DNA of 32,720 nt from an uncultured Bacilli bacterium (GTDB taxonomy: Bacteria > Bacillota_I > Bacilli_A > RF39 > UBA660): NCBI GenBank assembly GCA_944332155.1, contig CALVJM010000005.1, positions 1 through 32,720 on the forward strand. Direction: 5' to 3'. Made by a program: the position numbers and the translations under genes. Below are positions 6,987 through 15,412 of the stretch, piece by piece; position 1 is the stretch's first letter; each line of letters begins with the position of its first letter. The notes below the pieces were generated by a model that saw only the letters and a list, made by a program, of their open reading frames with translations, did not search any database and was not told the origin of the DNA.

Positions 6987-8011
6987 TTTGTCACCTCCAA
7001 GGTTTGTAGGGAATCATGGCGTGATAAAGTGTCAATGACTTCGCCAATGACTCCTGAAAAATCTACCCTTTGACACCATTTTTGTTTTTTAATACGATCA
7101 GGAAGATAAGATAAATTAGTGGTATATAACTGATCAAATACGTGGTGGTGATACGCATCTTCAAAAGCTTTGGTACCTTCGGTAAAAAGAGCAAAGGTCG
7201 CACAGAGAACAATCTTTCGTGCCCCACGATTTCTTAACTCTTTGGCCACCTCAATCATAGATGTACCTGACGCAATCATATCATCTACCACAATCACATC
7301 TTTTCCTTTTACACTATTTCCTAAATAAACATGTTCGAGAATTGGATTTTTACCTTGTATTACTTGTGTTAAGTCACGACGTTTATAAAAGACACCGGTT
7401 TTAGAACCTAACATTTCCGCATAATGACGTGCTCTTTCCATTGCCCCCATATCTGGACTAATGACATAAGGGTGATGAATATGTTCTAGAGCATGAACCA
7501 TTGTTTTAGTAGGATAAATATTTTCAAAAGACATATTAGGTACGGCATTGGCTACATTAGGATCATGACAATCAAACGTTAGAATATTAGAAACACCTAA
7601 ACGTTCTAATTCTTGCAAAGCTAAGGCACAATCTAAAGATTCACGACCACGACGTTTGTGTTGACGAGATTGATATAATAAGGGCATAATCACCGTAATA
7701 CGTGATGCTTTCCCACTACAAGCAGAAATCACACGTTTTAAATCTTGATAGTGTTCATCAGGTGACATTTCATGTTCTTTTCCATACATAGAATAAGTCA
7801 TTCCATGATTACCAACATCCGTTAAAATATAAAGATCTTTATCACGAACACTATCTAAGATACGAACTTTCCCTTCTCCGTTTTGAAAGCGATTACAAAT
7901 AAGATTAATTTGTAGTGATTCTTCCACTTGATACTTTTCTTGTAAATAACGTTCTACTTTTGTCCCTAAAGCTTCACAGTTTGGCATAATGATTAAACCC
8001 AAATTTTTCAT
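6983..8011 (-). CDS. prs: Ribose-phosphate pyrophosphokinase (PRPP synthetase), divergent form
   Basis: The enzyme makes PRPP from ribose 5-phosphate and ATP. The 342-residue protein is somewhat longer than the usual 310-320. It shows the N-terminal domain with SRQHKRRGRESLDCALALQELE, the FDCHD segment, and the PRPP-binding loop VIVVDDMIASGTS. The last part, DQLYTTNLSYLP followed by a C-terminal helix, is also typical. Its place between nadD and nadE, together with pncB in the same operon, suggests that it supplies PRPP for nicotinate salvage. It could be a dedicated paralogue of a housekeeping prs elsewhere. Confidence 0.9.
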   Translation of the reverse strand: MKNLGLIIMPNCEALGTKVERYLQEKYQVEESLQINLICNRFQNGEGKVRILDSVRDKDLYILTDVGNHGMTYSMYGKEHEMSPDEHYQDLKRVISACSGKASRITVIMPLLYQSRQHKRRGRESLDCALALQELERLGVSNILTFDCHDPNVANAVPNMSFENIYPTKTMVHALEHIHHPYVISPDMGAMERARHYAEMLGSKTGVFYKRRDLTQVIQGKNPILEHVYLGNSVKGKDVIVVDDMIASGTSMIEVAKELRNRGARKIVLCATFALFTEGTKAFEDAYHHHVFDQLYTTNLSYLPDRIKKQKWCQRVDFSGVIGEVIDTLSRHDSLQTLEVTK

Positions 8012-8016
8012 GATAA

Positions 8017-8778
8017 CTACTCTCCTTTCTGATAAGTAGGAATATAAAACTTATGACGATTTTGTTCATGAAGTTTTTCGATTTTTTGACGAGTTTCTTC
8101 TTCTAATTGTTCTGGATTTTCCATATACTTGGCAATCTCCCTGTAAGTAACACCCAATTTTTCTTCATCACTATATTTTGATAGACCATCCGCAGGTGTT
8201 TTATATAATACTTTTTTAGGTACTTGTAATACTTCCCCAATTTGTAATACTTCTTCGACCGTTAAATCAGCTAGTACACTAATATCATGAACAGAATCAC
8301 CACCCTTTGTGAAGTATCCTACAAATAATTCACATTTATTACTTGTTCCAGCCACTAAATATGTTTTTTGATATACACTAGAATATAAAGCAGCTAAATA
8401 ATATAAACTAGCCATACGTAAGCGTGGTTTTAAGTTGATTCTACTATTTTCTTTTTGTTCATCCGTAAAAGTCCCAAGTAGATCTACTTCTTTTTCAAAT
8501 ACATCAAACGTATTCGTTAAATCAAGATTGTATAAAGGAAATCCATAATAATCACTAACTAATTTGGCATCCACTTGATCTTCTACTTTAGAGTGACAAG
8601 GTAACGTAACACCAATCACATTTTCTTTTCCTAAAGCTTTGGTAAATAGAGCTGCAACAACCCCACTATCTTTTCCACCACTAATTCCAATAATGGCTCC
8701 TCCTAAATTATTTTTTTTATAATAATCTTGAATGAACCCAATGATTCTTTCTGTTTCTTTTTTCGCATCAAATCTCAT
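8017..8778 (-). CDS. nadE: NH3-dependent NAD synthetase
   Basis: NadE amidates deamido-NAD to NAD with ammonia and ATP. The 253-residue protein has the PP-loop GISGGKDSGVVAALF at about 31-45, and later AGTSNKCELFVGYFTKGGDSVHDI and LYKTPADGLS, which are hallmarks of NadE. No glutaminase domain is present, so free ammonia is the donor. The ATG overlaps the TGA of the Nudix gene (ATGA at 8778-8775). The stop codon is TAG and is a natural end, which shows that TAG is a stop in this genome. Confidence 0.95.
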   Translation of the reverse strand: MRFDAKKETERIIGFIQDYYKKNNLGGAIIGISGGKDSGVVAALFTKALGKENVIGVTLPCHSKVEDQVDAKLVSDYYGFPLYNLDLTNTFDVFEKEVDLLGTFTDEQKENSRINLKPRLRMASLYYLAALYSSVYQKTYLVAGTSNKCELFVGYFTKGGDSVHDISVLADLTVEEVLQIGEVLQVPKKVLYKTPADGLSKYSDEEKLGVTYREIAKYMENPEQLEEETRQKIEKLHEQNRHKFYIPTYQKGE

Positions 8779-9377
8779 TTTACTCTCTCCTTTACTTTTA
8801 TTTTTTCTAAGTAACGTAATGCGAGTTTCGCATTTCCGCCACCAATCAGTCCCAGTTTTTCTAATTCATAAACTTCTTCTAAACTACATTCGATATAGCG
8901 AATATATTCGTCTTTATCTAAGTGTTGATCTTTTATTTTTTGACAACCGGTTGCGATATAAATCGTATTATAGGCACTAGAACATCCTTCATCTTGATAA
9001 AACGAAGTCATATAGTGAAGTTCTTGTGCTTGATATCCTGTTTCTTCTAGTAATTCTCTTTTCGCACTCTCCCATGTCTTTTCTCCTTCTTCGATATAAC
9101 CTGCCGGAAAACCAATTCCAACTGTTTCTTTGGTAAAAACACGAGGTTCAATGGCTAGAAGAATTTTTCCTTCCTGCGTAACAGGTACAATAATAACTGC
9201 GGATCCATCATGACCATTTTTTAATACCTGTTCACGAAGAATTGTTTTACCGTTTTGTAAAGTACAAGCTTGAACCATAATTTGTATAAAGGAAGAAGAC
9301 ACGTTTCTTGGTTCTTTTTTAATACAATGAAAATTTTCCATCATCTTTCGTATTTCTAATAAACGCTCTTTTTTCAT
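8775..9377 (-). CDS. Nudix hydrolase, probably ADP-ribose pyrophosphatase
   Basis: The 200-residue protein has a complete Nudix box GYIEEGEKTWESAK followed by RELLEETGY, with all the metal-binding glutamates. An upstream segment IVPVTQEGKILLAIEPRV and FPAGYIEEGE are typical of ADP-ribose and NADH pyrophosphatases. In this operon it likely recycles ADP-ribose to AMP and ribose 5-phosphate, the latter being the substrate for the neighbouring prs. It may also control the level of the NrtR effector. It starts 1 bp after the pncB stop and overlaps nadE by 4 bp. Confidence 0.85.
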   Translation of the reverse strand: MKKERLLEIRKMMENFHCIKKEPRNVSSSFIQIMVQACTLQNGKTILREQVLKNGHDGSAVIIVPVTQEGKILLAIEPRVFTKETVGIGFPAGYIEEGEKTWESAKRELLEETGYQAQELHYMTSFYQDEGCSSAYNTIYIATGCQKIKDQHLDKDEYIRYIECSLEEVYELEKLGLIGGGNAKLALRYLEKIKVKERVK

Positions 9378-9378
9378 T

Positions 9379-10827
9379 TTATTTTTCCTTTTTTAAACGC
9401 AATGTCTTTGTGTGTTCTTCCAATAATTGATTTTTAAGTTCACGTAATTCATCTGATAAATCCACATAATACTCTGCAGGTTTTTGAATACGACGAACTT
9501 CCGGATAAATACGATTATAATTTTCAGATGCAAATTTTCTACGTTCTTCTAAACTTGGTAATTGGTAAACAAGTTGGCCTTCTTTGTAAATGGTCTTTTG
9601 TAATTCTTCGACTTTGAAATTTTCTAATTCTGTTTTCTTCCATGGCTCTACTGGTGAGACTAAAGTATAGTGGTCATGAGGAATTTTTTCATGATGAACT
9701 GTAATCACATCTCCTAAGGCATAACCTGATCCTTGATCATAGAAACGATATACTTTTTTATAACCTGGTGTGGTTGTTTTAATGGTGTCACCACTCACTT
9801 TAATACGTGGAGCGATTGTGTCATTTTCTTCAACAGCGACTAATTTATAAACACCACCTACACGTTCTTTACTAGCACTTATATTATCCCCCACTCCTAA
9901 GGAATTCATACAAGCTCCTTGTTCTTTTAAATCACGAATGGTAAATTCATCGAGTCCATTCGATAAACAAATACCAGTCGAAGTAAATCCTGCCTCATCT
10001 AACATACGACGTGCCTCTTTAGATAAATAAGCTAAGTCTCCAGAATCTATACGAATTCCTTTGAAAGGAAAACCGTTAGGAATTAAGTAGTCCTTAGCGA
10101 CACGAATCGCATTCGGAATTCCACTTTGAAGCGTATCGTAAGTATCAACTAGGAATACACAATTATTGGGATTACTTTTAGCATAATTTAAGAATGCTTG
10201 ATACTCATCTTCAGCTTCTTGAATGAGACTATGAGCCATCGTTCCCATAACAGGAATGTGATAGCGATAACCTGCTTCTGTATTAGAAGTTCCCACACAT
10301 CCTCCTAAATAAGCATATTTAGAAGCTTCCACGCTAGACTCTAAACCACGAGCTCTGCGGGCACCAAACTCCATAACAAGAATTCCGTTTGCTTCATTCG
10401 TAATACGTTTAGCAGAAGTCATGACTAAACTCGCATGATTAAAGCAAGCTAGTAGTGCGGTTTCAATTAGTTGTGCCTCTATAACATTGGTTCTAACCGT
10501 TAATACAGGTTCATTAGGGAAAGCAACAGTTCCTTCTTCCATCGCATATAAATCACCTGTAAAATGAACTTCTTTTAAATAATCTAAGAATTCATCTTTA
10601 AAAGTACCTAAACTTCTTAAATAATTAATATGTCTTTCTTCAAAATGAAAGTTTTCTAAATATTCAATAATAGATTCTAATCCACCTACCATTAAATATC
10701 CTCCATCAAAGGGATTCTTACGAAAGAAAATATCAAAATACACAACCTCATCTTTCTTTCCCTGTTCAAAATATGTTTGAGCCATTGTTAGCTCATAAAA
10801 ATCAGTAATCATTGTATTATTTTTCAT
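9379..10827 (-). CDS. pncB: Nicotinate phosphoribosyltransferase
   Basis: PncB joins nicotinic acid and PRPP to give nicotinate mononucleotide, the entry step of the salvage pathway. The 482-residue length is typical of the Firmicutes form. Recognisable motifs are TDFYELTMAQTYF at the N-terminus, the substrate and His-loop region around GTMAHSLIQ, and IRIDSGDLAYLSKEARRMLD with SNGLDEF in the C-terminal barrel. The ATG has an excellent GAGGAGG 6 nt upstream. A candidate NrtR operator lies 24 bp upstream. No de novo NAD genes are seen nearby, so niacin dependence is likely, but the rest of the genome is unseen. Confidence 0.96.
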   Translation of the reverse strand: MKNNTMITDFYELTMAQTYFEQGKKDEVVYFDIFFRKNPFDGGYLMVGGLESIIEYLENFHFEERHINYLRSLGTFKDEFLDYLKEVHFTGDLYAMEEGTVAFPNEPVLTVRTNVIEAQLIETALLACFNHASLVMTSAKRITNEANGILVMEFGARRARGLESSVEASKYAYLGGCVGTSNTEAGYRYHIPVMGTMAHSLIQEAEDEYQAFLNYAKSNPNNCVFLVDTYDTLQSGIPNAIRVAKDYLIPNGFPFKGIRIDSGDLAYLSKEARRMLDEAGFTSTGICLSNGLDEFTIRDLKEQGACMNSLGVGDNISASKERVGGVYKLVAVEENDTIAPRIKVSGDTIKTTTPGYKKVYRFYDQGSGYALGDVITVHHEKIPHDHYTLVSPVEPWKKTELENFKVEELQKTIYKEGQLVYQLPSLEERRKFASENYNRIYPEVRRIQKPAEYYVDLSDELRELKNQLLEEHTKTLRLKKEK

Positions 10828-10850
10828 TATAACCTCCTCTTTCTAACATT

Positions 10851-10863
10851 TTGTTAATATCAA
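10851..10863 (-). promoter_or_regulatory. Candidate NrtR operator between pncA and pncB
   Basis: TTGATATTAACAA is an imperfect palindrome of form TTGwTAwTAwCAA, identical to the element at 11473-11485 before pncA. It lies between the pncA stop and the pncB ribosome site. No clear promoter hexamers were found around it, so it may act as an internal site or with a weak promoter. Confidence 0.6.
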
Positions 10864-10878
10864 TGACTAAAATAAAAA

Positions 10879-11448
10879 TTAATATTTCTTTACCAGTTTC
10901 GCACCAGCTTGTTTCATCAATATTTTACCCATTTCATGATATTGATCTCTTGGATGAACTTCCGCATCATAGGTTTCAATCGCATTTTCTGGTACAACAA
11001 CTTCAATATCTAAGTTTTTTTGATCAATATCGTTTAATTGTGAAATCGTAAAATTGGTTACACAAATATCGGTACAACATCCACACACAACAATCTCACG
11101 AATTTTGTGTTGATTAATTCGTAAATAATTTTGATAAGCTGGTGTAATAAAACCATTGGTAGAATTTTTAGGAATGAGTGTCATTTGTGGTTCATATACT
11201 TGTAACTCCTCCACTAATTCACATTCTTTTGTTCCTTTCACACAATGTTCCGGAAATTTCGTAAACTACTTGCATCCTAATTCATGCATATCTTTAAACG
11301 CAATGACATCTTCTCCTTCTTCAATAAACTTTTTCGTCAATCGGAGAACCTCAGGTGTAATATGATTAATATAAGGATCTGCCATATTTCCTTCTTTTAC
11401 AAACCCTTGAATCATATCAACAATCACTAATAATCTTTTCTTATTCAT
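10879..11448 (-). pseudogene. pncA: Nicotinamidase split by an in-frame TAG
   Basis: The two fragments are in the same frame: residues 1-60 from ATG 11448 and the rest after a TAG at 11268-11266. Read through, the product would be about 189 residues, a normal nicotinamidase. The first part holds the catalytic Asp (VDMIQGF) and the metal-binding DMH. The second part holds FPEHCVKGTKECELVEEL, the catalytic Lys in IPKNSTNGF, and the nucleophile Cys in GCCTDICVTNF. The TAG sits where a Glu is common in the family (x-F-x-x-F-P-x-H-C), so a single G or C to T change (GAG or CAG to TAG) explains it. Neither half contains a whole active site. The sequence is otherwise intact, so the event is recent, suppressed, or a sequencing error. 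It is first in the NrtR-controlled operon. Confidence 0.88.
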
Positions 11449-11472
11449 CTTATCCCTCCTCTTATTAATAAA

Positions 11473-11551
11473 TTGTTAATATCAAGAACCAAAAAAATAA
11501 TTTTCTTCGTTCTGTTATTAACATTATATTAATATCAGATGATTTTGTCAA
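11473..11551 (-). promoter_or_regulatory. NAD operon promoter with several NrtR-like palindromes
   Basis: The promoter is perfect consensus: TTGACA (11551-11546), 17 bp, TATAAT (11528-11523). Elements of the form TGwTAwTAwCA occur at 11523-11513 (TGTTAATAACA, at the transcription start) and at 11485-11473 (TTGATATTAACAA, in the leader). A weaker one, TGATATTAATA at 11537-11527, overlaps the -10. A regulator binding these would block initiation. They are assigned to NrtR by context. Confidence 0.75.
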
Positions 11552-11570
11552 CACTTTTTTTAAATATTTT

Positions 11571-11596
11571 AAAAAAAACAACTTAAGCAGTTGTTT
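11571..11596 (-). terminator. Intrinsic terminator after the arylsulfotransferase gene
   Basis: The 7-bp stem AACAACT/AGTTGTT (11595-11589 with 11583-11577) has a 5-nt loop and is followed by a long T-run on the minus strand. The stop codon lies inside the stem. Confidence 0.85.
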
Positions 11597-13301
11597 CTTC
11601 AAACCAAAAATCATTAAAATCATATTTAAATACGCGATATGCGAATTTCTTTGACGTATATTTAAATTTACGAATTAAATCACCATCTTGATCATATTCC
11701 GCATATAAATGACTAAGTCCACTAGAGGTAATAATGTTATTTCCAAGTTCTTGACTACTGCTTACAATACTAGAATAATCAACTGGGATTTCTTTTACTA
11801 AGGTAAATGTTTTATCGTTTTCATTGACTAAATATTTATAGTAATAAGAGTTTTCTCCTTCACTATAACTACCTACACCTGGGAAATAGGTTGCGAAGTC
11901 AAAGTCTGGTAAAGTGGCACTTTCACCATAATTATTATTATACATATATAAATAGTAAGATCCTTCTGGTAAACTATCATCTTCTTCATAAACGACAGAG
12001 TGTTGTCCTATCGAAGAAGTAAAATCACCATTCTTTTGATATACAAGATCACTATAAGAAGTTCCTTCATACATTTCTGGAACAGATAAGATATAACGAA
12101 GTGTTGGATTATCATATATATTATCTATAGCAATCACACTACTTAATTCACGAGAAGAAACGACAATACTATCCTCATCAATAAAATCAATACTATTCAA
12201 ATGTACCCAATCAAATTCACTACCACCATAGGCATTTTCTTCTGCTGGATAAGCATTCTCATACATTTCTGGCAATAAATCTTTCATATCAATAATTTCT
12301 TTTACTGTTCCATCTTTTAAATTTAATGATATAATCATATCTTCAATGGTTTCACTTTTCTTTTTACTAGCTAAAATAAGTAAACGTTCATTTTCCTCAT
12401 CATAAATATAGTCATGATGCATTTCATAATTACCAAGATAATAAGTTTTTTCTATATTACCCAATGCATTCACTTTGACTAATTCATCATCATTTGAAGA
12501 ATAAATTATAGAATCATCATCCGTAAAGATAATGCGGTCAGCACGATAATCTTCAAGATTTAATTCACTACGTAAGATACCGTTATTATCATACAAATAA
12601 ATATCAGCATTATAGTTTTTATCATGACCTAATACGGCATAAAGACCATCTTCCAAAGAAGAAATACTATTTCCTTCCTCTACTTCTAAAGATGTAGAAA
12701 CATTTCCTAAATTCTTTATATTTGTCATATTAAATACGAAATCATTTTCTTTTACTGTTCCATCTTCTAGTTTCAATGTGACATGAACTTCATTCTCATA
12801 TCCAGCAACTAATCCAATGATAGACGAACCATAATTATTTTCGACCTTTTTTTGACTTAAAGTGTTTGTATAATCCGGTATACTTTCATCATCTACATGA
12901 ACAGTATATTCTAATGTACCCTCATCTTCAAAATAAATATTAATGGCTGTTGTATTGGTGTTATAAGGATCAATAACTAAAAGCGGTTCTTCAAAAGAAT
13001 AAGGTTCAATCATTAAATCCCTAATCTTATTATCAACTACGGTTTGATAATTATCACTAAAAGTATCTACTTCGTTATTAATATCCTCATCGATATCTAC
13101 CTGATATACTTCATCACTTATATCCGATAATATAAAAGAGATCATCGCATCTAGTGCATTCATACTAATCATTTTTTTGTTTTGAACACTCTCATAAATC
13201 TTTTTTCCAGTTAAAAATAAAAAAACAACCAAAGCAACAATCACAATAACTAATAAAACAATATTTATCATTTTCATATGCCCTATTTTTTTCAATTTCA
13301 T
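11583..13301 (-). CDS. Membrane-anchored aryl-sulfate sulfotransferase (ASST family)
   Basis: This family transfers sulfate from one phenolic sulfate ester to another phenol without PAPS. From ATG 13301 the product is 572 residues with an uncleaved-looking N-terminal helix (MKMINIVLLVIVIVALVVF) and then an exported beta-propeller region. The family's active-site blocks are present: MHHDY near residue 294, DWVHLNS (His about 367), VVSSRELSS (Arg about 384) and GQHSVVY (His about 434). These correspond to the His/His/Arg/His set of the E. coli enzyme, the last His being the sulfate acceptor. There are very few Cys, so no structural disulfide as in the proteobacterial enzyme. ATG 13277 is an alternative start. 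It is monocistronic with its own promoter and terminator. Confidence 0.85.
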   Translation of the reverse strand: MKLKKIGHMKMINIVLLVIVIVALVVFLFLTGKKIYESVQNKKMISMNALDAMISFILSDISDEVYQVDIDEDINNEVDTFSDNYQTVVDNKIRDLMIEPYSFEEPLLVIDPYNTNTTAINIYFEDEGTLEYTVHVDDESIPDYTNTLSQKKVENNYGSSIIGLVAGYENEVHVTLKLEDGTVKENDFVFNMTNIKNLGNVSTSLEVEEGNSISSLEDGLYAVLGHDKNYNADIYLYDNNGILRSELNLEDYRADRIIFTDDDSIIYSSNDDELVKVNALGNIEKTYYLGNYEMHHDYIYDEENERLLILASKKKSETIEDMIISLNLKDGTVKEIIDMKDLLPEMYENAYPAEENAYGGSEFDWVHLNSIDFIDEDSIVVSSRELSSVIAIDNIYDNPTLRYILSVPEMYEGTSYSDLVYQKNGDFTSSIGQHSVVYEEDDSLPEGSYYLYMYNNNYGESATLPDFDFATYFPGVGSYSEGENSYYYKYLVNENDKTFTLVKEIPVDYSSIVSSSQELGNNIITSSGLSHLYAEYDQDGDLIRKFKYTSKKFAYRVFKYDFNDFWFEETTA

Positions 13302-13429
13302 CACCACTATTAATATATTGAGTAAGAATGAACTTCTTATGTTAGAAATGTGAAATTTTTGTAAAATTATCACTGTATTTTATCAAATTTTAAATATTTG
13401 ACATACATCATTGCCCATTTTCTAAAGAT

Positions 13430-13458
13430 AGAATATCACAAAATCAGGAATGTTTCAA
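13430..13458 (-). promoter_or_regulatory. Probable promoter of the arylsulfotransferase gene
   Basis: TTGAAA (13458-13453) is spaced 17 bp from TATTCT (13435-13430). It leaves a leader of about 120 nt in which no clear structure was recognised. Confidence 0.5.
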
Positions 13459-13481
13459 TATTATTCAATAACGATTTAAAT

Positions 13482-13512
13482 AAAAGAAACCATTTTATTA
13501 ATGGTCTCTTAT
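13482..13512 (-). terminator. Intrinsic terminator of the suf-gpmI-superoxide reductase operon
   Basis: The stem AAGAGACCATT pairs with AATGGTTTCTT (one G-T pair) around AATAA, followed by TTTATTT on the minus strand, directly after the stop codon. Confidence 0.85.
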
Positions 13513-13513
13513 T

Positions 13514-13882
13514 TTACATTTCTTTTTTCCATAAACTGTGTAAATTACAATAAGCATATGCGCGTAAAACAGGTTCTTGAATCATAAAAGTAGCTTCTGG
13601 TTTTTGATTAGGTTGTAACTTTTGAAGATATGTTTGGTTTTCCGTTTCTACGACAATCCATTCAATATAATGTTCTTCCGTCATTGGATGTTCTACTTCC
13701 CCTACTTTTACTAATACTTTATTTTCTGTTTGTTCTACAACTGGAACATGTTTTTCTAATGCTGCATCGGTTGTATTACCTACTATTTCTTCCATAGGTT
13801 CTCCACAACAAATAGTTGGAACATTTACCTCATTCAATATTGTAATTACTTTACCACAATGTTTACAAATATAAAATTTCAT
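13514..13882 (-). CDS. Superoxide reductase, two-iron desulfoferrodoxin type
   Basis: The enzyme reduces superoxide to peroxide in anaerobes. The start at ATG 13882 (122 residues) is preferred to the ATG at 13897 because AGGA lies 8 nt upstream and the family begins MKFYICKHCG. The N-terminal desulforedoxin centre has Cys6, Cys9, Cys25 and Cys26. The catalytic iron ligands are all present: His45 in EKHVPV, His65 in EHPM, His71 in EEHYIEW, and Cys112 and His115 in YCNLHSLW. It is the last gene of an operon with Fe-S assembly genes and gpmI. This fits defence of iron proteins against oxygen in an anaerobe. Confidence 0.95.
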   Translation of the reverse strand: MKFYICKHCGKVITILNEVNVPTICCGEPMEEIVGNTTDAALEKHVPVVEQTENKVLVKVGEVEHPMTEEHYIEWIVVETENQTYLQKLQPNQKPEATFMIQEPVLRAYAYCNLHSLWKKEM

Positions 13883-13893
13883 TTTTTTATTCC

Positions 13894-15399
13894 TCATTTC
13901 TTTTCTATCAAACTAACACCTGTCATTTCTTCAGGTTTTTCAATATTCATTAAATCTAAAATAGTTGGTGCGATATCACCTAATTTTCCAGAATGAAGTT
14001 GTAACCCTTTTTCGGTAATAATAAAAGGAACTGGATTAGTTGTATGTGATGTAATAATATGATTATCATCATCTAACATTTCTTCACAATTACCATGATC
14101 GGCAGTTACAATTAAAATACCATCAAGGGCCATAACCGCATCATAAATACGACGTAAATTTTCATCGACTGCTTCAACTGCTTTAATAGCCGCATCTAAT
14201 ACTCCCGTATGACCAACCATATCTCCATTGGCGAAGTTTAATATTACTAAATCAGTTTTCTCTAATTGCGGAAGCAATTGATTGGTAACTTCTTCAGCAC
14301 TCATTTCTGGTTTTAAATCATAAGTAGCTACTTTAGGTGAAGGAACAAGAATTTTCTTTTCGTTCTCATAATCTACTTCTTTTCCTCCATCAAAGAAAAA
14401 TGTTACATGAGCATATTTTTCTGTCTCTGCAATACGTAACTGGGCAAGTCCCTGTTTTTCAATATACTCACCTAAAATATTAGTAAGAACTGGGTCATTA
14501 AACGCATGCGGTGCATGAACAGATTGAACTACTGGCATCATCGTAATAGTTTTAACATTTTGAAAATGAACACAATCCATCTCTACCGCATCAGGATTGG
14601 TAATAGCCGTAAATAATTCACGAAGACGATCTTTACGAAAGTTAAAGGCAATAATACCATCATTTTCTTCTACATTTCCATCTTCTGTAAAACGAACTGG
14701 TAAAAAGAATTCATCAGTAATTCCCTTGGCATAACTTTCTTCAATATATGTCTTCAAAGAAGGTGCGATATCACCAGCATTATGAACAATTACATCATAA
14801 GCTTTTTTTAAACGATCAAAATTATTATCACGATCCATCGCATAGTATCTTCCACTAATAGATGCGATAGTACCAATCCCAAGTTTTTCCAAGGTTTCTT
14901 CTACTTGTGAAATATAAGTATAGGCACTCTTTGGTGGTACATCTCTTCCATCTGTAAATAAATGAAGATATACACGCTCTACATTTTCACGCTTGCACAT
15001 CTCTAATAACGACAACAAATGATGAATATGAGAATGAACTCCTCCATCACTAATTAATCCCATCAAGTGTAACTTAGACTGATTTTTTTTCACGTGGTTC
15101 ATTACACTTTGAATTGTTTCATTTTGATAAAATTCTTCATCCGCAATAGCCTTATTAATCATTTCTAATGGTTGGTAGACAATTCTACCCGCACCAATAT
15201 TCATATGTCCAACTTCACTATTCCCCATTTGTCCTTTTGGAAGTCCAACTAGTTGCCCAGATGCGACTAGTTTGGTATGAGGATATTCATTCCATAACAT
15301 TTCAAACGTAGGATTTTGAGCTAATTTTACAGCATTTCCGTGTGTTTCATCTCTAAGCCCATATCCATCTAAAATCGTTAATACAATTGGTCTTTTCAC
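13894..15399 (-). CDS. gpmI: 2,3-bisphosphoglycerate-independent phosphoglycerate mutase
   Basis: The enzyme interconverts 3- and 2-phosphoglycerate in glycolysis using Mn2+. The 501-residue length is typical (about 510). It has TILDGYG at the N-terminus with metal ligand Asp11, the phosphoserine loop PKGQMGNSEVGHMNIGAG with Ser61, DGRDVPPKSA, and the C-terminal metal site TADHGNCEEM. The start is GTG at 15399, with AGGAGGG overlapping the stop of the preceding gene. The TGA overlaps an in-frame ATG of the next frame. Its place inside an Fe-S/superoxide operon is unusual for a glycolytic gene. Confidence 0.96.
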   Translation of the reverse strand: MKRPIVLTILDGYGLRDETHGNAVKLAQNPTFEMLWNEYPHTKLVASGQLVGLPKGQMGNSEVGHMNIGAGRIVYQPLEMINKAIADEEFYQNETIQSVMNHVKKNQSKLHLMGLISDGGVHSHIHHLLSLLEMCKRENVERVYLHLFTDGRDVPPKSAYTYISQVEETLEKLGIGTIASISGRYYAMDRDNNFDRLKKAYDVIVHNAGDIAPSLKTYIEESYAKGITDEFFLPVRFTEDGNVEENDGIIAFNFRKDRLRELFTAITNPDAVEMDCVHFQNVKTITMMPVVQSVHAPHAFNDPVLTNILGEYIEKQGLAQLRIAETEKYAHVTFFFDGGKEVDYENEKKILVPSPKVATYDLKPEMSAEEVTNQLLPQLEKTDLVILNFANGDMVGHTGVLDAAIKAVEAVDENLRRIYDAVMALDGILIVTADHGNCEEMLDDDNHIITSHTTNPVPFIITEKGLQLHSGKLGDIAPTILDLMNIEKPEEMTGVSLIEKK

Positions 15400-15412
15400 G
15401 ATTTTTCCCTCC

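Noticed and set aside
11266-11268. TAG reassigned to an amino acid or a programmed read-through codon in pncA
   Set aside because: TAG is the natural end of nrtR, nadE, ftsL, rsmH and the HD gene, so it is a stop here. No read-through context was recognised.
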